Source of the DNA: Phyllobacteriaceae bacterium
Lineage (GTDB): Bacteria > Pseudomonadota > Alphaproteobacteria > Rhizobiales > Rhizobiaceae
Length of the DNA stretch: 64,000 nucleotides
Assembly: GCA_016711085.1 (NCBI GenBank)
Contig: JADJTR010000002.1
Span: forward strand, 248,001-312,000
Direction: 5' to 3'
The position numbers and the translations under genes were made by a program. Below are positions 10,732 to 19,877 of this stretch, one piece after another. The notes under the pieces were generated by a model. It made no database searches, was not told the origin of the DNA, and saw nothing but the letters and a program-made list of their open reading frames with translations. Positions within the stretch are counted from its first letter, which is position 1. Each line of letters opens with the position of its first letter.

Positions 10732-12228
10732 ATGGCGAAGGAAGCATCAAAATCGGGTCAAGCGGCGGCGGTCGAGACGCGCGAGGAAATCGACGAGTTC
10801 GCGTCGATCCTCAAGCAGAGTTTCAAGCCGCGCACCGAGAGAGCCAAATCGGAAGTCGACAACGCGATCAATACGCTGGTCAAGCAAGCCTTGGCCGACA
10901 CGTCGGTGGTCAAAGACGATGTGCTTGACACGATCGACGAGATGATCGCCCGTCTGGATGAGCAATTGTCGGCTCAGCTCAACGCCATCATGCATGCGCC
11001 GGAATTCCAGCAGATCGAAAGCGCCTGGCGCGGCCTTCACTATCTCACCCACAATTCCGAGACTGACTCGACGCTCAAGATCAAGGTTCTGAACGCATCC
11101 AAGAACGAGCTCTACCGCGATCTGCGGCTATATCCCGGCGCGAAATGGGACCAGAGCCCGCTGTTCAAGAAACTTTACGAAGCCGAGTTCGGCCAATTGG
11201 GCGGCCAGCCCTACGGCGCGCTGGTGGGCGATTATTATTTCGATCATTCCGCCCCCGATGTCTCGCTGCTTCGCGATCTCGGCAAAATCGCCGCCGCATC
11301 GCATTGCCCCTTCATTTCGGGAACGGCATCCACCCTGCTGGGCATGGATTCGTGGAACGAGCTGGTCAATCCGCGCGATCTCGGCAAGATTTTCGATACG
11401 CCGGACTATGCCGGATGGAGGTCGCTGCGCGATTCGGAAAACTCTCGCTATGTCGGCCTGTGCATGCCGAGAGTCCTGTCGCGCGAGCCTTACGGCGCCA
11501 AATCGGTGCCGGTGGAGGAGTTCGGCTTCGAAGAGGAAACCGACGGGCACAGCGGCGAAAAATATGGCTGGATGAACGCGGCTTACGCCTTCGCCGCCAA
11601 CATCAACCGCGCCTACAAGGAATATGGCTGGACAGTTCGCATTCGCGGCGTCCAGTCGGGCGGCGAGGTGATCAACCTGCCCGTCCACACTTTCCCGACC
11701 GATGACGGTTCGGTCGACATGAAGTGTCCGACCGAGATCGCCATTTCCGATCGGCGCGAGGCGGAATTGTCGAAGGCGGGCCTGCTGCCGCTGATCCACC
11801 GCAAGAACAGCGACAAGGCGGCCTTCATCGGCGCGCAATCGCTTTACAAGCCGAAGAAATACGACAGCGAGGACGCCACCGCTTCCGACAATCTGTCGTC
11901 GCGCCTGCCCTACATGTTTGCCTGTTCCCGCTTTGCCCATTATCTCAAATGCATGGTGCGCGATCAGGTGGGCGAAACCAAGGAGCGCGACGACCTGCGC
12001 AAATGGCTGCAGGGCTGGATCATGCAGTATGTCGACGGCGATCCGCGCAATTCGACCGCCACCGTCAAGGCCAAAAAGCCGCTTGCCGCCGCCGACGTCC
12101 AGGTTTTCGACGATCCGGAGAATCCCGGCTATTATTCGGCCAGATTTTATCTGCGGCCGCATTTCCAGCTGGAAGGCATGGATATCGGTCTGAGCCTGGT
12201 CTCACGCCTTCCTGCAGAGCGCAAGTAA
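10732..12228 (+). CDS. tssC: Type VI sheath large subunit TssC
   Basis: A 498-residue protein starting at ATG 10732 after AAGGGG; the open frame extends upstream into tssB but that part is not conserved. Family hallmarks are ESAWRGLHYLTHNSETD, PYGALVGDYYFDHSA, a central EEFGFEEETDG region and a C-terminal FYLRPHFQLEGMDIGLSLVS. TssC is the main wall component of the contractile sheath and interlocks with TssB. Length and ends agree with the family, and no lesion is visible. A 79-bp gap with a small hairpin separates it from hcp. Confidence 0.95.
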   Translation: MAKEASKSGQAAAVETREEIDEFASILKQSFKPRTERAKSEVDNAINTLVKQALADTSVVKDDVLDTIDEMIARLDEQLSAQLNAIMHAPEFQQIESAWRGLHYLTHNSETDSTLKIKVLNASKNELYRDLRLYPGAKWDQSPLFKKLYEAEFGQLGGQPYGALVGDYYFDHSAPDVSLLRDLGKIAAASHCPFISGTASTLLGMDSWNELVNPRDLGKIFDTPDYAGWRSLRDSENSRYVGLCMPRVLSREPYGAKSVPVEEFGFEEETDGHSGEKYGWMNAAYAFAANINRAYKEYGWTVRIRGVQSGGEVINLPVHTFPTDDGSVDMKCPTEIAISDRREAELSKAGLLPLIHRKNSDKAAFIGAQSLYKPKKYDSEDATASDNLSSRLPYMFACSRFAHYLKCMVRDQVGETKERDDLRKWLQGWIMQYVDGDPRNSTATVKAKKPLAAADVQVFDDPENPGYYSARFYLRPHFQLEGMDIGLSLVSRLPAERK

Positions 12229-12246
12229 TGTGTTCTGCGTCACAAT

Positions 12247-12264
12247 CCCGTGTTGAAAACAGGG
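12247..12264 (+). other. Small hairpin between tssC and hcp
   Basis: CCC-g-TGTT, a GAA loop, then AACA-GGG form a compact stem with one bulged G, 18 bp after the tssC stop. No U-run follows. It could protect or set off the hcp part of the transcript, since Hcp is usually needed in large excess. This is inference from structure and position. Confidence 0.35.
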
Positions 12265-12307
12265 CTAGTCTCTCGTTGAACCAAGCGAATTAGACAAGGA
12301 GCGCGTC

Positions 12308-12793
12308 ATGTCCACCAATATGCATTTGAAGATCGACAGCATTCCGGGTGAATCCCGCAAGAAGGGTCACGAGAACCAGATCGAGATCATCAGCTGGCAG
12401 TTCGGCCTCCATCAGGAAGCGTCTGTCAGCCATGGCTCCGGATCGGGGGCGGGACGTGTTTCGGCGCAAGACGTGGTCTTGACCAAGATGATCTGCAAGG
12501 CGGACGCGGCGCTGATGCAGCATTGCTGCAGCGCCAAACACATCCCCGAAGCCACGATCTTCTGCGAAAAAGCCGGCGGCGATTCGCGCGTGGAATATGT
12601 CAAGATCGTGCTGAAACAGGTGATCGTGACCACCCACAACGTTTCCGGGGCCGAGGGCGGCGATCAGGTAAGCGTTCAATTGTCGCTGAACTTCGCCGAA
12701 TACGAAATCACCTATACGCAGCAGTCAAACGACGGCACGCCCGGCGCCAGCACGACGCAGGGCTGGCATGTGGCCGAAGACAGGAAAGTCTGA
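12308..12793 (+). CDS. hcp: Type VI inner-tube protein Hcp (TssD)
   Basis: A 161-residue Hcp1-family protein. It opens with MHLKIDSIPGES and continues with WQFGLHQEASVSHGSGSGAG, the usual Hcp N-terminal strands and loop. It ends in a strand with VQLSLNFAEYEITYTQQ and a short polar tail. Hexameric rings of Hcp stack into the tube propelled by the sheath and can carry effectors in the lumen. Length is standard, so this is structural Hcp rather than an Hcp-effector fusion. It starts after a 79-bp leader and ends 93 bp before tssE. Confidence 0.95.
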   Translation: MSTNMHLKIDSIPGESRKKGHENQIEIISWQFGLHQEASVSHGSGSGAGRVSAQDVVLTKMICKADAALMQHCCSAKHIPEATIFCEKAGGDSRVEYVKIVLKQVIVTTHNVSGAEGGDQVSVQLSLNFAEYEITYTQQSNDGTPGASTTQGWHVAEDRKV

Positions 12794-12886
12794 TCGGCAG
12801 GTTTGCTGTTTTCCGCGCCGCAGGGAATTCCTTCCCGCGGCGCGGCAGCACTTTCGCCGGATCGGGCTGTGGAGGTGCGACAAGTC

Positions 12887-13444
12887 ATGGCGTCAAAGTC
12901 GGCCGATGATCGCTTCCAAATCCCGATCATGCATTGTTTCCGCGAGGCGTTCGCCCATGGCGATGCGCGAAAATACAATGCCGCGCCGAATTCCGCCGAG
13001 TCCGAACGGTTTCTGAGCCAACGCGCCGCCGCGCGTCGCAAGGGCCTGAGCGATACCGAAATACGCAGCGCCGTGCGGGACGACCTCGTCAATCTCGTTT
13101 CGACCATCGACCTGCAATCGGCCGTGGACCTCGACGGATTCGAACATGTCGCGCGTTCGGTGATCAATTACGGCTTGTACGATATCGGTCATCTGACCAG
13201 CGAGGATGCCGAAATTTCCGGGCTGGAAGACAATATTACCGCCGCGCTGGCGTCGTTCGAACCCAGGATCAAGGCCCAATCCCTTCATGTCGAACGCAAT
13301 GTCGCGTTCAATGCGGTGGAGCAAAAGGTCAGTTTCTCGATCAGCGCGGAAATTTCCAACCGGCCGCTCGATGTGCCGATCGATTTCGTCGCTGAAATCG
13401 ACATGTCCGTCGGCAAGGTCAAGATCGCCAAGATCGCTTCCTGA
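12887..13444 (+). CDS. tssE: Type VI baseplate protein TssE (gp25-like)
   Basis: A 185-residue protein starting at ATG 12887 with ribosome site GGAGGTG at 12871-12877. The C-terminal 120 residues form the gp25/TssE lysozyme-like fold: LSDTEIRSAVRDDL, then VINYGLYDIGHLTSED and a closing KVSFSISAEIS strand. TssE joins TssF and TssG in the baseplate wedge that starts sheath assembly. The N-terminal 50 residues are somewhat longer than in many homologues. Its stop TGA overlaps the tssF ATG by one base, indicating coupled translation. Confidence 0.9.
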   Translation: MASKSADDRFQIPIMHCFREAFAHGDARKYNAAPNSAESERFLSQRAAARRKGLSDTEIRSAVRDDLVNLVSTIDLQSAVDLDGFEHVARSVINYGLYDIGHLTSEDAEISGLEDNITAALASFEPRIKAQSLHVERNVAFNAVEQKVSFSISAEISNRPLDVPIDFVAEIDMSVGKVKIAKIAS

Positions 13445-15393
13445 TGAACCGCGAATTCCTCGATTTCTACAATCGCGAACTCAAACTGCTCTACGAACGC
13501 GCCGGCGCATTCGCGGCCGAATTCCCCGGCGTGGCCGAGCGGCTCGGCGATCTGACGGAAGATCGCATCGATCCGGGCCTTGCCGGCCTGCTCGAAGGCG
13601 CGGCGTTCATGGCGGCCCGCGTGCAGATGAAAATCAAGGGCGAATTCGAGCACTTCACCACCGAACTGCTTGAAAGCCTGCTGCCGGGTTTCCTCGCGCC
13701 GATCCCGTCCTTCGGATTGCTGCAGGCCTTCCCCGATTTCTCCGACACCAAGTTCCTCAAGGGCTTTGGGGTCGCGGCGGGAAGCATCGTCGACACCACT
13801 TTTGTCGAAGCGGAACGGCGTTCGCCGTTGCGCTATCGTTTGACCGACAAATTGACCATCTGGCCCTACGACATCGCCGAAGCGAGATATTACGCTTCGC
13901 CTGCTCCCATCCATGCGCTCGGCATCGATTCGGATCCGGGCGTGAACGCCGGATTGCATCTGGTTTTTCGTCGCCGCTCGCGGGCGAAAGCGACCGACGA
14001 ACCGAGGAAGCCGGACAAGGGCGGGGCGGTGCGCGATGCGGCGGCGGATGCGCTTGTCGTGCATATCGCCGGACCGATCAGCGACGCGGTTCTGGTCTAC
14101 GAACAATTGTTTTCGCGCCTGCGGCGCATGGTCTTGCGCTACGAAGACGAAAATGGCGAATTGCGCTTCCGCGTGCTCGAGCGCGACGCCCTGCAACAGA
14201 TCGGCTTTTCACCGGAGGCGTCGTTGTTCGGCGACGACGACCGCGTCTTCGGCGGGTTCGGCAATTTGCGCGACTATTTCTCGTTCCCGGCCAAATTCCT
14301 CGGTTTCCGCCTGACCAAGCTGGCGCCGCTGCTCTCCCGCATCGCCGCCAGCCGTTTCGATGTCGTGTTCGAGTTCGATACGCCGTCTTCCCGCCTCGCT
14401 TCGGTCGTCAAGCCCGCGATGTTCGCCATGCATGCCGTGCCGATCGCCAATCTTTTCGAAATGCAGTGCTCGCCCATTCAGTTGCGCACCCAGGAGCACG
14501 AATATGCGGTCACCGTCGACCGCAGCCGCACGCTCGATCACGAAGTCTACCGCATCCTCGAAGTCCTGGCGCATTATCCGCAGACCAAGGCGCGCGTGCC
14601 GGTGGCGCCGCTCTATTCGGCTCCTCCGGCCAACACGCCGTTGTCCGACGCCTTGTTCTATTCTTTCCGCCGCGTCCAGCGCAGGCGCACCGACAAGGAG
14701 CACCGACTCGGCGCCCGCAGCAATTATATCGGCACGACAACCTATCTCTCCTTTCGCGAACCGGGGACCCTCAAGGACCAGGACCGCGTCAAAATGCTGA
14801 GCGTGCGGGTGTTGGCGACCAACCGGCACATGACGGATCAGTTGCCGGTTCGCCGCGACAAGGCGGATTTTGTCCTGACCAGCGACACCTCGCTGGAATT
14901 CGGGTGCATCACCGGACCGACCTCGCCACGCGAATCGCTCGCCGTCGGCGAACGACATCGCAATGAACAGCCGACCGGCGCCCTGTTGTGGAAACTGGTC
15001 AGTCTCCTCCAGTTCAACCATTTGAGCATCGCGCGGCGCGACAGCGGCGATCGCGCCGGCGGCATCCGCGAATTGATGATGGTTTTCGCCGACACCGCCG
15101 ACACCAGCGTCGAACGTCGAATCCGCGGCATCGTCGACGTCCGAACCAAGCCGATTGTTCGCAAGGTCAAACAGGAAAGCGGCTTCAACGCCGCTCGCGG
15201 CATCGAGGTCACGATCGAGTTCGACGAGAACGCGTTCGAAGGTGAAGGGGTATTTCTCGCCGGCGCCGTTCTCGACCATTTCCTGGCCGATTATTCCTCA
15301 CTCAACAGCTTCACCGAAACCGTCATCGCCACAAGGCAACGCGGGGTGATCAAACGCTGGCCCGCCCGAATCGGCAGAAAGGCCGTGCTGTGA
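13444..15393 (+). CDS. tssF: Type VI baseplate protein TssF
   Basis: A 649-residue TssF/ImpG protein, intact. The N-terminus MNREFLDFYNRELKLLYERA and the following EFPGVAERLGDL are family signatures. Later features include LLESLLPGFLAPIPSFGLLQ, a central SRFDVVFEFDTPSS strand and a C-terminal region with FNHLSIARRDSGD and KRWPARIGRKAVL. TssF pairs with TssG (2:1) in the baseplate wedge. The start overlaps tssE by one base, and the end overlaps the tssG start by four bases (GTGA), the usual coupled tssEFG arrangement. Confidence 0.95.
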   Translation: MNREFLDFYNRELKLLYERAGAFAAEFPGVAERLGDLTEDRIDPGLAGLLEGAAFMAARVQMKIKGEFEHFTTELLESLLPGFLAPIPSFGLLQAFPDFSDTKFLKGFGVAAGSIVDTTFVEAERRSPLRYRLTDKLTIWPYDIAEARYYASPAPIHALGIDSDPGVNAGLHLVFRRRSRAKATDEPRKPDKGGAVRDAAADALVVHIAGPISDAVLVYEQLFSRLRRMVLRYEDENGELRFRVLERDALQQIGFSPEASLFGDDDRVFGGFGNLRDYFSFPAKFLGFRLTKLAPLLSRIAASRFDVVFEFDTPSSRLASVVKPAMFAMHAVPIANLFEMQCSPIQLRTQEHEYAVTVDRSRTLDHEVYRILEVLAHYPQTKARVPVAPLYSAPPANTPLSDALFYSFRRVQRRRTDKEHRLGARSNYIGTTTYLSFREPGTLKDQDRVKMLSVRVLATNRHMTDQLPVRRDKADFVLTSDTSLEFGCITGPTSPRESLAVGERHRNEQPTGALLWKLVSLLQFNHLSIARRDSGDRAGGIRELMMVFADTADTSVERRIRGIVDVRTKPIVRKVKQESGFNAARGIEVTIEFDENAFEGEGVFLAGAVLDHFLADYSSLNSFTETVIATRQRGVIKRWPARIGRKAVL

Positions 15394-16415
15394 GCCAGTG
15401 GGACGAGTTGTTCGCCGAACCGTGGCGTTTCGACTTCTTCATGTTGATGCGGGAACTGGAACGCCAGTCGCCGGACAAGCCGCGGATCGGCGACTCGACC
15501 GTCCTGGCCGAGGAATATGTCGCGCTTGGACAAAACCCGTTCATGTCCTTCCCGGCGTCGAATGTCGCGTCCGTCGAAACCGGTCCTTCCGGAACGCCGA
15601 GGGTGATGACCCAGTTTCTCGGCTATTTCGGGCCTCAGGGCGCGTTGCCGATCCATGTCACCGAGGAAGCGTTCCAATGGAACCGCGGGCGGGATCCGTC
15701 CTTTTCGCGTTTCACCGATATATTCGCCACGCGCTTCCAACAATTGTTTTACCGGGCCTGGGCCGATTCGCGCGCCATCGCGCAGTCCGAGCGGCCCGAG
15801 CACGACCGGTTTTTCGATTATATCGGATCGTTTGCCGGCGTCGGAACGCGGGCATTGAAACATGCCGATTCGGTTGACGACATCGCCAAACTTCCCTTTG
15901 CCGGCTTGGTCAACGGGCGGATCAAAAAGCGCGGGAAGGCTGCAAAAGCTGCTGCACGGGCTGTTCGGCATCGATGTCGAGATCGAGGAATGGACCGGCT
16001 CTGGCTGAAATTCGGTCCCGACGACCGTCTGTCCCTCGGTCGCGGCGCGGCAGCGCAGCTTTGAGGGGACGCCTTTCTTGGCGGCAAGGTCTACAGCATC
16101 AATGAAAAAATCACCGTCCGCATCCGTTGCCGCGATCTCGACGAATACCGGCGGTTTCTGCCGAGCGGCGTCGATTCACGCAAACTGACCGACGCGATTT
16201 TTTTCTACGTCGGCTGCCGGCAGGAATTCGAAATCCGCCTCGGCCTTGCCGCGCATCTTGCACCGCCGGTCGGGCTCGGGAAATCCGGCAATCTCGGCTG
16301 GACGGCGTGGATGCCGGCCGGCGACGATCCAAAGGGTTGGCGATTCGACGCGCGTTTCAATCCGGTGCAAGATTTCGAAGGCGACGACAAAGCAGCGGCG
16401 ACAAGGCCGTCATGA
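15390..16415 (+). CDS. tssG: Type VI baseplate protein TssG (local indel cluster)
   Basis: Start GTG 15390 overlaps the tssF stop. Start and final stop (TGA 16413-16415) share one frame (341 codons), the normal TssG length, but an in-frame TGA appears at 16062. Frame comparison shows four compensating single-base changes: one extra A at 15924-15928 (corrected IKSAGRLQKLLHGLFGIDV), one base missing near 16001 (EEWTGSWLKFGP), one C missing near 16043 (LGRRGSAALR) and one extra G at 16065-16068 (then DAFLGGKVYSINEK). Outside this 150-bp patch the protein is typical, from MSQWDELFAEPWRFDFFMLM to WTAWMPAGDD. TssG is the core adaptor of the baseplate wedge. Sequencing error is the likeliest cause. 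Confidence 0.85.
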
Positions 16416-16425
16416 GGAGAGCGGG

Positions 16426-19188
16426 ATGAGCGACATCAGTCTCGAGACAGTCACCGGAAAGCTCAACACGGTCGGCTACGACGCCTTCATGAAGGCGCTG
16501 CGCCAGGCCAAAAGCGCCGGAAACCGCAATGTCGAATTGGCCCATTGGCTCCTGCACATTGTCCAGAACGAGCGTTCCGATCTGGCGCGCACGCTCGACA
16601 ATCTGAAAATCGATCGTTCGCGGGTCGTCGCCGATCTTGCCAAGACCATCGAAGGTTTTCGCCGCAACGAAACAGAAATGCCGGGGATTTCCACCCAGAT
16701 TGTCGATATCCTCGACCGGGGCTGGCATTATGCGACGCTGCTGTTCGGCGAACTGCAAATCCGCACCGGCCATCTGCTGATCGCCGGTCTCAAATCGCGC
16801 GAGTTGAAGCGGGGATTTGTCAGCGCGTCGAAACTGTTCGATTCCATCGAGCCGGACCAGGTGATCAATCATCAGCGCGCGCTTTGGGCCGGATCGGACG
16901 AAGAGCGGCTGCGGCCGATGGATGGTTCAGGGCTGTCCGGCGCGTCGGCCACCGGCGAAGACGGAGGCGAAGGCAAGCGCGGCTCCACCGCGCTCGACCG
17001 CTACGCCAACGATATGACCGCCATCGCCGCGGCCGGCAAAATGGATCCGGTCGTCGGTCGCGACGAGGAAATCCGCCAGATCATCGACGTGCTGATGCGG
17101 CGGCGCCAGAACAATCCGATCCTCACCGGCGAGGCCGGCGTCGGCAAGACAGCGGTGGTGGAGGGGTTCGCCCAGCGCATCGCTTCCGGCGACGTGCCGC
17201 CGGCGCTGCAAGGCGTGCGCCTGCTCGCCCTCGATATCGGCCTGATGCAGGCGGGAGCGTCGCTAAAGGGCGAATTCGAGCAGCGCCTGCGTTCGGTCAT
17301 CGACGAGGTGCAATCCTCGCCGACCCCCATCATCCTGTTCATCGACGAGGCCCATACGCTGATTGGCGCGGGCGGTGCGCAAGGCACCGGCGACGCGGCC
17401 AATTTGCTGAAACCCGCTTTGGCGCGCGGCACGCTGCGGACCATTGGCGCAACGACCTGGGCCGAGTATCGGCAGTATTTCGAAAAGGACCCCGCATTGA
17501 CCAGGCGGTTCCAGCCGGTCCAGGTCGACGAGCCGTCGATTGCTAAGTGCACCTACATGTTGCGCGGCATTCTCGCGCCGATGGAGAAGCACCACGGCGT
17601 CCGGATTTCGGATGCGGCGGTAACCGCTGCGGTGCATTTGTCGGCCCGCTACATTCCGGCCCGCCAACTTCCCGACAAGGCCGTTTCGCTGCTGGACACC
17701 GCCTGCGCCCGCGTCGCTATAAGCCAATCGACGACGCCGGCGGCGATCGAGGATATCCGTGTCGCCATCGCGGCGGCCGAGAAGGAGCGCGATGCGCTGG
17801 GCGCCGATCGCGAACTGGACGCTATCGACGAGGATCGCCAGCGCGAACTGGAAACGGAGATATCGGCGCTCAACATCAAGCTGGAGGAACGTCAGGCGGC
17901 ATGGGCGCGCGAACGCGGCATAGTCGATGAAATTCTCGAGGCCCGCGCGGCGTTGCGCAAGGCCGAAGCGCCGACGGCGGACGATTCGGCTAAAATTCCG
18001 GATACATATATTGAAAATATATCAAGGCCGGAAATTGTCGAAGGCGAAACCGGAATCGCCGGCGAAGCGGCGGCGCCTGCCAGCGAAGCAGCGACCGCCG
18101 AACCCGATCCAATGGAACGCCTGCGCACGCTCGGCGAACAAATCGGCGCGATCTCGCCGGACGAGCGCATGATCTACCCGCATGTTGACGAGCAGGCGGT
18201 CGCGGCGGTGGTTTCGGCGTGGACAGGCATTCCGGTCGGACGCATGGTCAGCGACGAAATCCAGTCGATCCTCACGCTTTCCGACACGCTCAACAAACGC
18301 GTCATCGGCCAGAGCCACGGCCTGCGCATGATCAGCAAGCGCATCGAGACCAACCGGGCCAAGCTCGACAACCCCAACAAGCCGATCGGCGTGTTCATGC
18401 TGTGCGGCCCCTCCGGCGTCGGCAAGACCGAAACGGCCCTGGCGCTGGCCGAGGCGCTTTATGGCGGCGAGCAGAACGTCATCACCATCAACATGTCGGA
18501 GTTCCAGGAAGCCCATACGGTTTCACTGCTGAAAGGCGCGCCTCCCGGCTATGTCGGTTATGGCGAAGGCGGCCGGCTGACGGAAGCGGTGCGGCGCAAG
18601 CCCTATTCGGTGGTCCTGCTCGACGAAGTCGAAAAAGCCCATTCCGACGTGCACGAACTTTTCTTTCAGGTTTTCGACAAGGGACAGATGGAGGACGGGA
18701 CCGGACGGCGCATCGATTTCAAGAACACCCTGATCATCCTGACCTCAAATGTCGGCACCGAAGTCATCATGGACATGGCGACGGAGGGCAAAACCAAACC
18801 CGAGCCGGAAGAGCTGAATGTCGCGCTTCGGCCCTATCTGCAAAAAGTGTTCCCGCCGGCCCTGCTCGGGCGCATCGTGACGATTCCCTATTTTCCGCTG
18901 TCGCCGGACATGATGGGCGGCATTGTGCGGCTCCAGCTGGACCGCATCAAACGCCGCATCGCCGAAAACCACGGCGCCGAATTCGGATATTCGCAAGCCG
19001 TGGTCGATCACATCGTGTCGCAATGCAATGATCCGGATTCCGGCGGCCGCATGATCGACAACATCATCACCAATACGTTGTTGCCGGAATTGTCGCGCCA
19101 GATCCTCGGCAAGGCGATGGAGCGATCCGAGTTCACGCGGGCCAATGTCCATTTCGACAGCGGCGCGTTTTCCTACACGGTTGAATGA
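16426..19188 (+). CDS. clpV: Type VI sheath-disassembly ATPase ClpV (TssH)
   Basis: A 920-residue Hsp100/Clp AAA+ protein starting at ATG 16426 after AGGAGA. The N-domain (about 1-150) is ClpV-like and should bind contracted sheath. AAA1 has Walker A GEAGVGKTAVVEG (about 235) and Walker B LFIDEAHTL (about 303). AAA2 has GPSGVGKTETALALAE (about 660) and VVLLDEVEKAH. The middle coiled coil is followed by an acidic, Ala/Glu-rich insertion at about 510-570, encoded partly by unusually AT-rich codons near 18000-18025. ClpV pulls TssC from contracted sheaths so subunits can be reused. It closes the tss run, and the next gene is convergent. Confidence 0.93.
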   Translation: MSDISLETVTGKLNTVGYDAFMKALRQAKSAGNRNVELAHWLLHIVQNERSDLARTLDNLKIDRSRVVADLAKTIEGFRRNETEMPGISTQIVDILDRGWHYATLLFGELQIRTGHLLIAGLKSRELKRGFVSASKLFDSIEPDQVINHQRALWAGSDEERLRPMDGSGLSGASATGEDGGEGKRGSTALDRYANDMTAIAAAGKMDPVVGRDEEIRQIIDVLMRRRQNNPILTGEAGVGKTAVVEGFAQRIASGDVPPALQGVRLLALDIGLMQAGASLKGEFEQRLRSVIDEVQSSPTPIILFIDEAHTLIGAGGAQGTGDAANLLKPALARGTLRTIGATTWAEYRQYFEKDPALTRRFQPVQVDEPSIAKCTYMLRGILAPMEKHHGVRISDAAVTAAVHLSARYIPARQLPDKAVSLLDTACARVAISQSTTPAAIEDIRVAIAAAEKERDALGADRELDAIDEDRQRELETEISALNIKLEERQAAWARERGIVDEILEARAALRKAEAPTADDSAKIPDTYIENISRPEIVEGETGIAGEAAAPASEAATAEPDPMERLRTLGEQIGAISPDERMIYPHVDEQAVAAVVSAWTGIPVGRMVSDEIQSILTLSDTLNKRVIGQSHGLRMISKRIETNRAKLDNPNKPIGVFMLCGPSGVGKTETALALAEALYGGEQNVITINMSEFQEAHTVSLLKGAPPGYVGYGEGGRLTEAVRRKPYSVVLLDEVEKAHSDVHELFFQVFDKGQMEDGTGRRIDFKNTLIILTSNVGTEVIMDMATEGKTKPEPEELNVALRPYLQKVFPPALLGRIVTIPYFPLSPDMMGGIVRLQLDRIKRRIAENHGAEFGYSQAVVDHIVSQCNDPDSGGRMIDNIITNTLLPELSRQILGKAMERSEFTRANVHFDSGAFSYTVE

Positions 19189-19240
19189 AGCGGGTCCGGT
19201 CTTCGGCCCGATCCCTTCGTTTCCTGCGGCCGTCGGGCTG

Positions 19241-19846
19241 TCAGGCCCAGGGGCGCTCGGACGCCATCCGCTTTTCGTAGGCGTCGATGGCGGCGCCCTT
19301 TTCAAGCGTCAGCCCGATGTCGTCGAGGCCGTTGAGCAGGCAATGGCGCTTGAACGGGTCGACATCGAATTTGACCACGCCGCCGTCCGGCCCGCGGATT
19401 TCAAGCGCTTCCAGATCGACGGTCAGCGTCGCATTCGAGCCGCGCTGCGCGTCGTCCATCAGCTTGTCGAGATCGGCCTGGCCGACGGTGATCGGCAGGA
19501 TGCCGTTCTTGAAGCAGTTGTTGTAAAAAATGTCGGCGAAAGACGTCGAAATCACGCAGCGAATGCCGAAATCGAGCAGCGCCCACGGCGCGTGTTCGCG
19601 CGACGAGCCGCAGCCGAAATTGTCACCCGCCACCAGTATCTGCGCTTTGCGGTACGCCGGCTTGTTGAGCACGAAATCGGGGTTCTCCGACCCGTCGTCG
19701 CCAAACCGCATCTCGGCAAACAGGCCCTTGGCGAGACCGGTGCGCCGAATCGTCTTGAGATAATCCTTGGGGATGATCATGTCGGTGTCGACATTGACGA
19801 TCGGCAGCGGCGCAGCGACGCCGGTGAGCTTGGTGAACTTGTCCAT
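19241..19846 (-). CDS. leuD: 3-isopropylmalate dehydratase small subunit
   Basis: A 201-residue LeuD of standard length. Visible signatures are NVDTDMIIPKDYLK near the N-terminus, the swivel-domain motif DNFGCGSSREHAPWAL and FADIFYNNCFKNGILP. With LeuC it interconverts 2- and 3-isopropylmalate in leucine synthesis. LeuC is not in the window. It is convergent with clpV (52-bp gap) and lies 31 bp downstream of the DUF998 gene, with which it may or may not share a transcript. Confidence 0.97.
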   Translation of the reverse strand: MDKFTKLTGVAAPLPIVNVDTDMIIPKDYLKTIRRTGLAKGLFAEMRFGDDGSENPDFVLNKPAYRKAQILVAGDNFGCGSSREHAPWALLDFGIRCVISTSFADIFYNNCFKNGILPITVGQADLDKLMDDAQRGSNATLTVDLEALEIRGPDGGVVKFDVDPFKRHCLLNGLDDIGLTLEKGAAIDAYEKRMASERPWA

Positions 19847-19877
19847 GGGTTGCGGTCCGTTTGCGGTTTGATCAGCC

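Noticed and set aside
16062..16064. Selenocysteine or readthrough at the in-frame TGA of tssG
   Set aside because: No selenocysteine element is visible, and flanking frame comparison shows indels that fully explain the TGA.
16246..16425. N-terminal extension of ClpV in the same frame
   Set aside because: This stretch lies over the 3' end of tssG and encodes a basic non-conserved sequence. ATG 16426 has a good ribosome site and a family-correct N-terminus.
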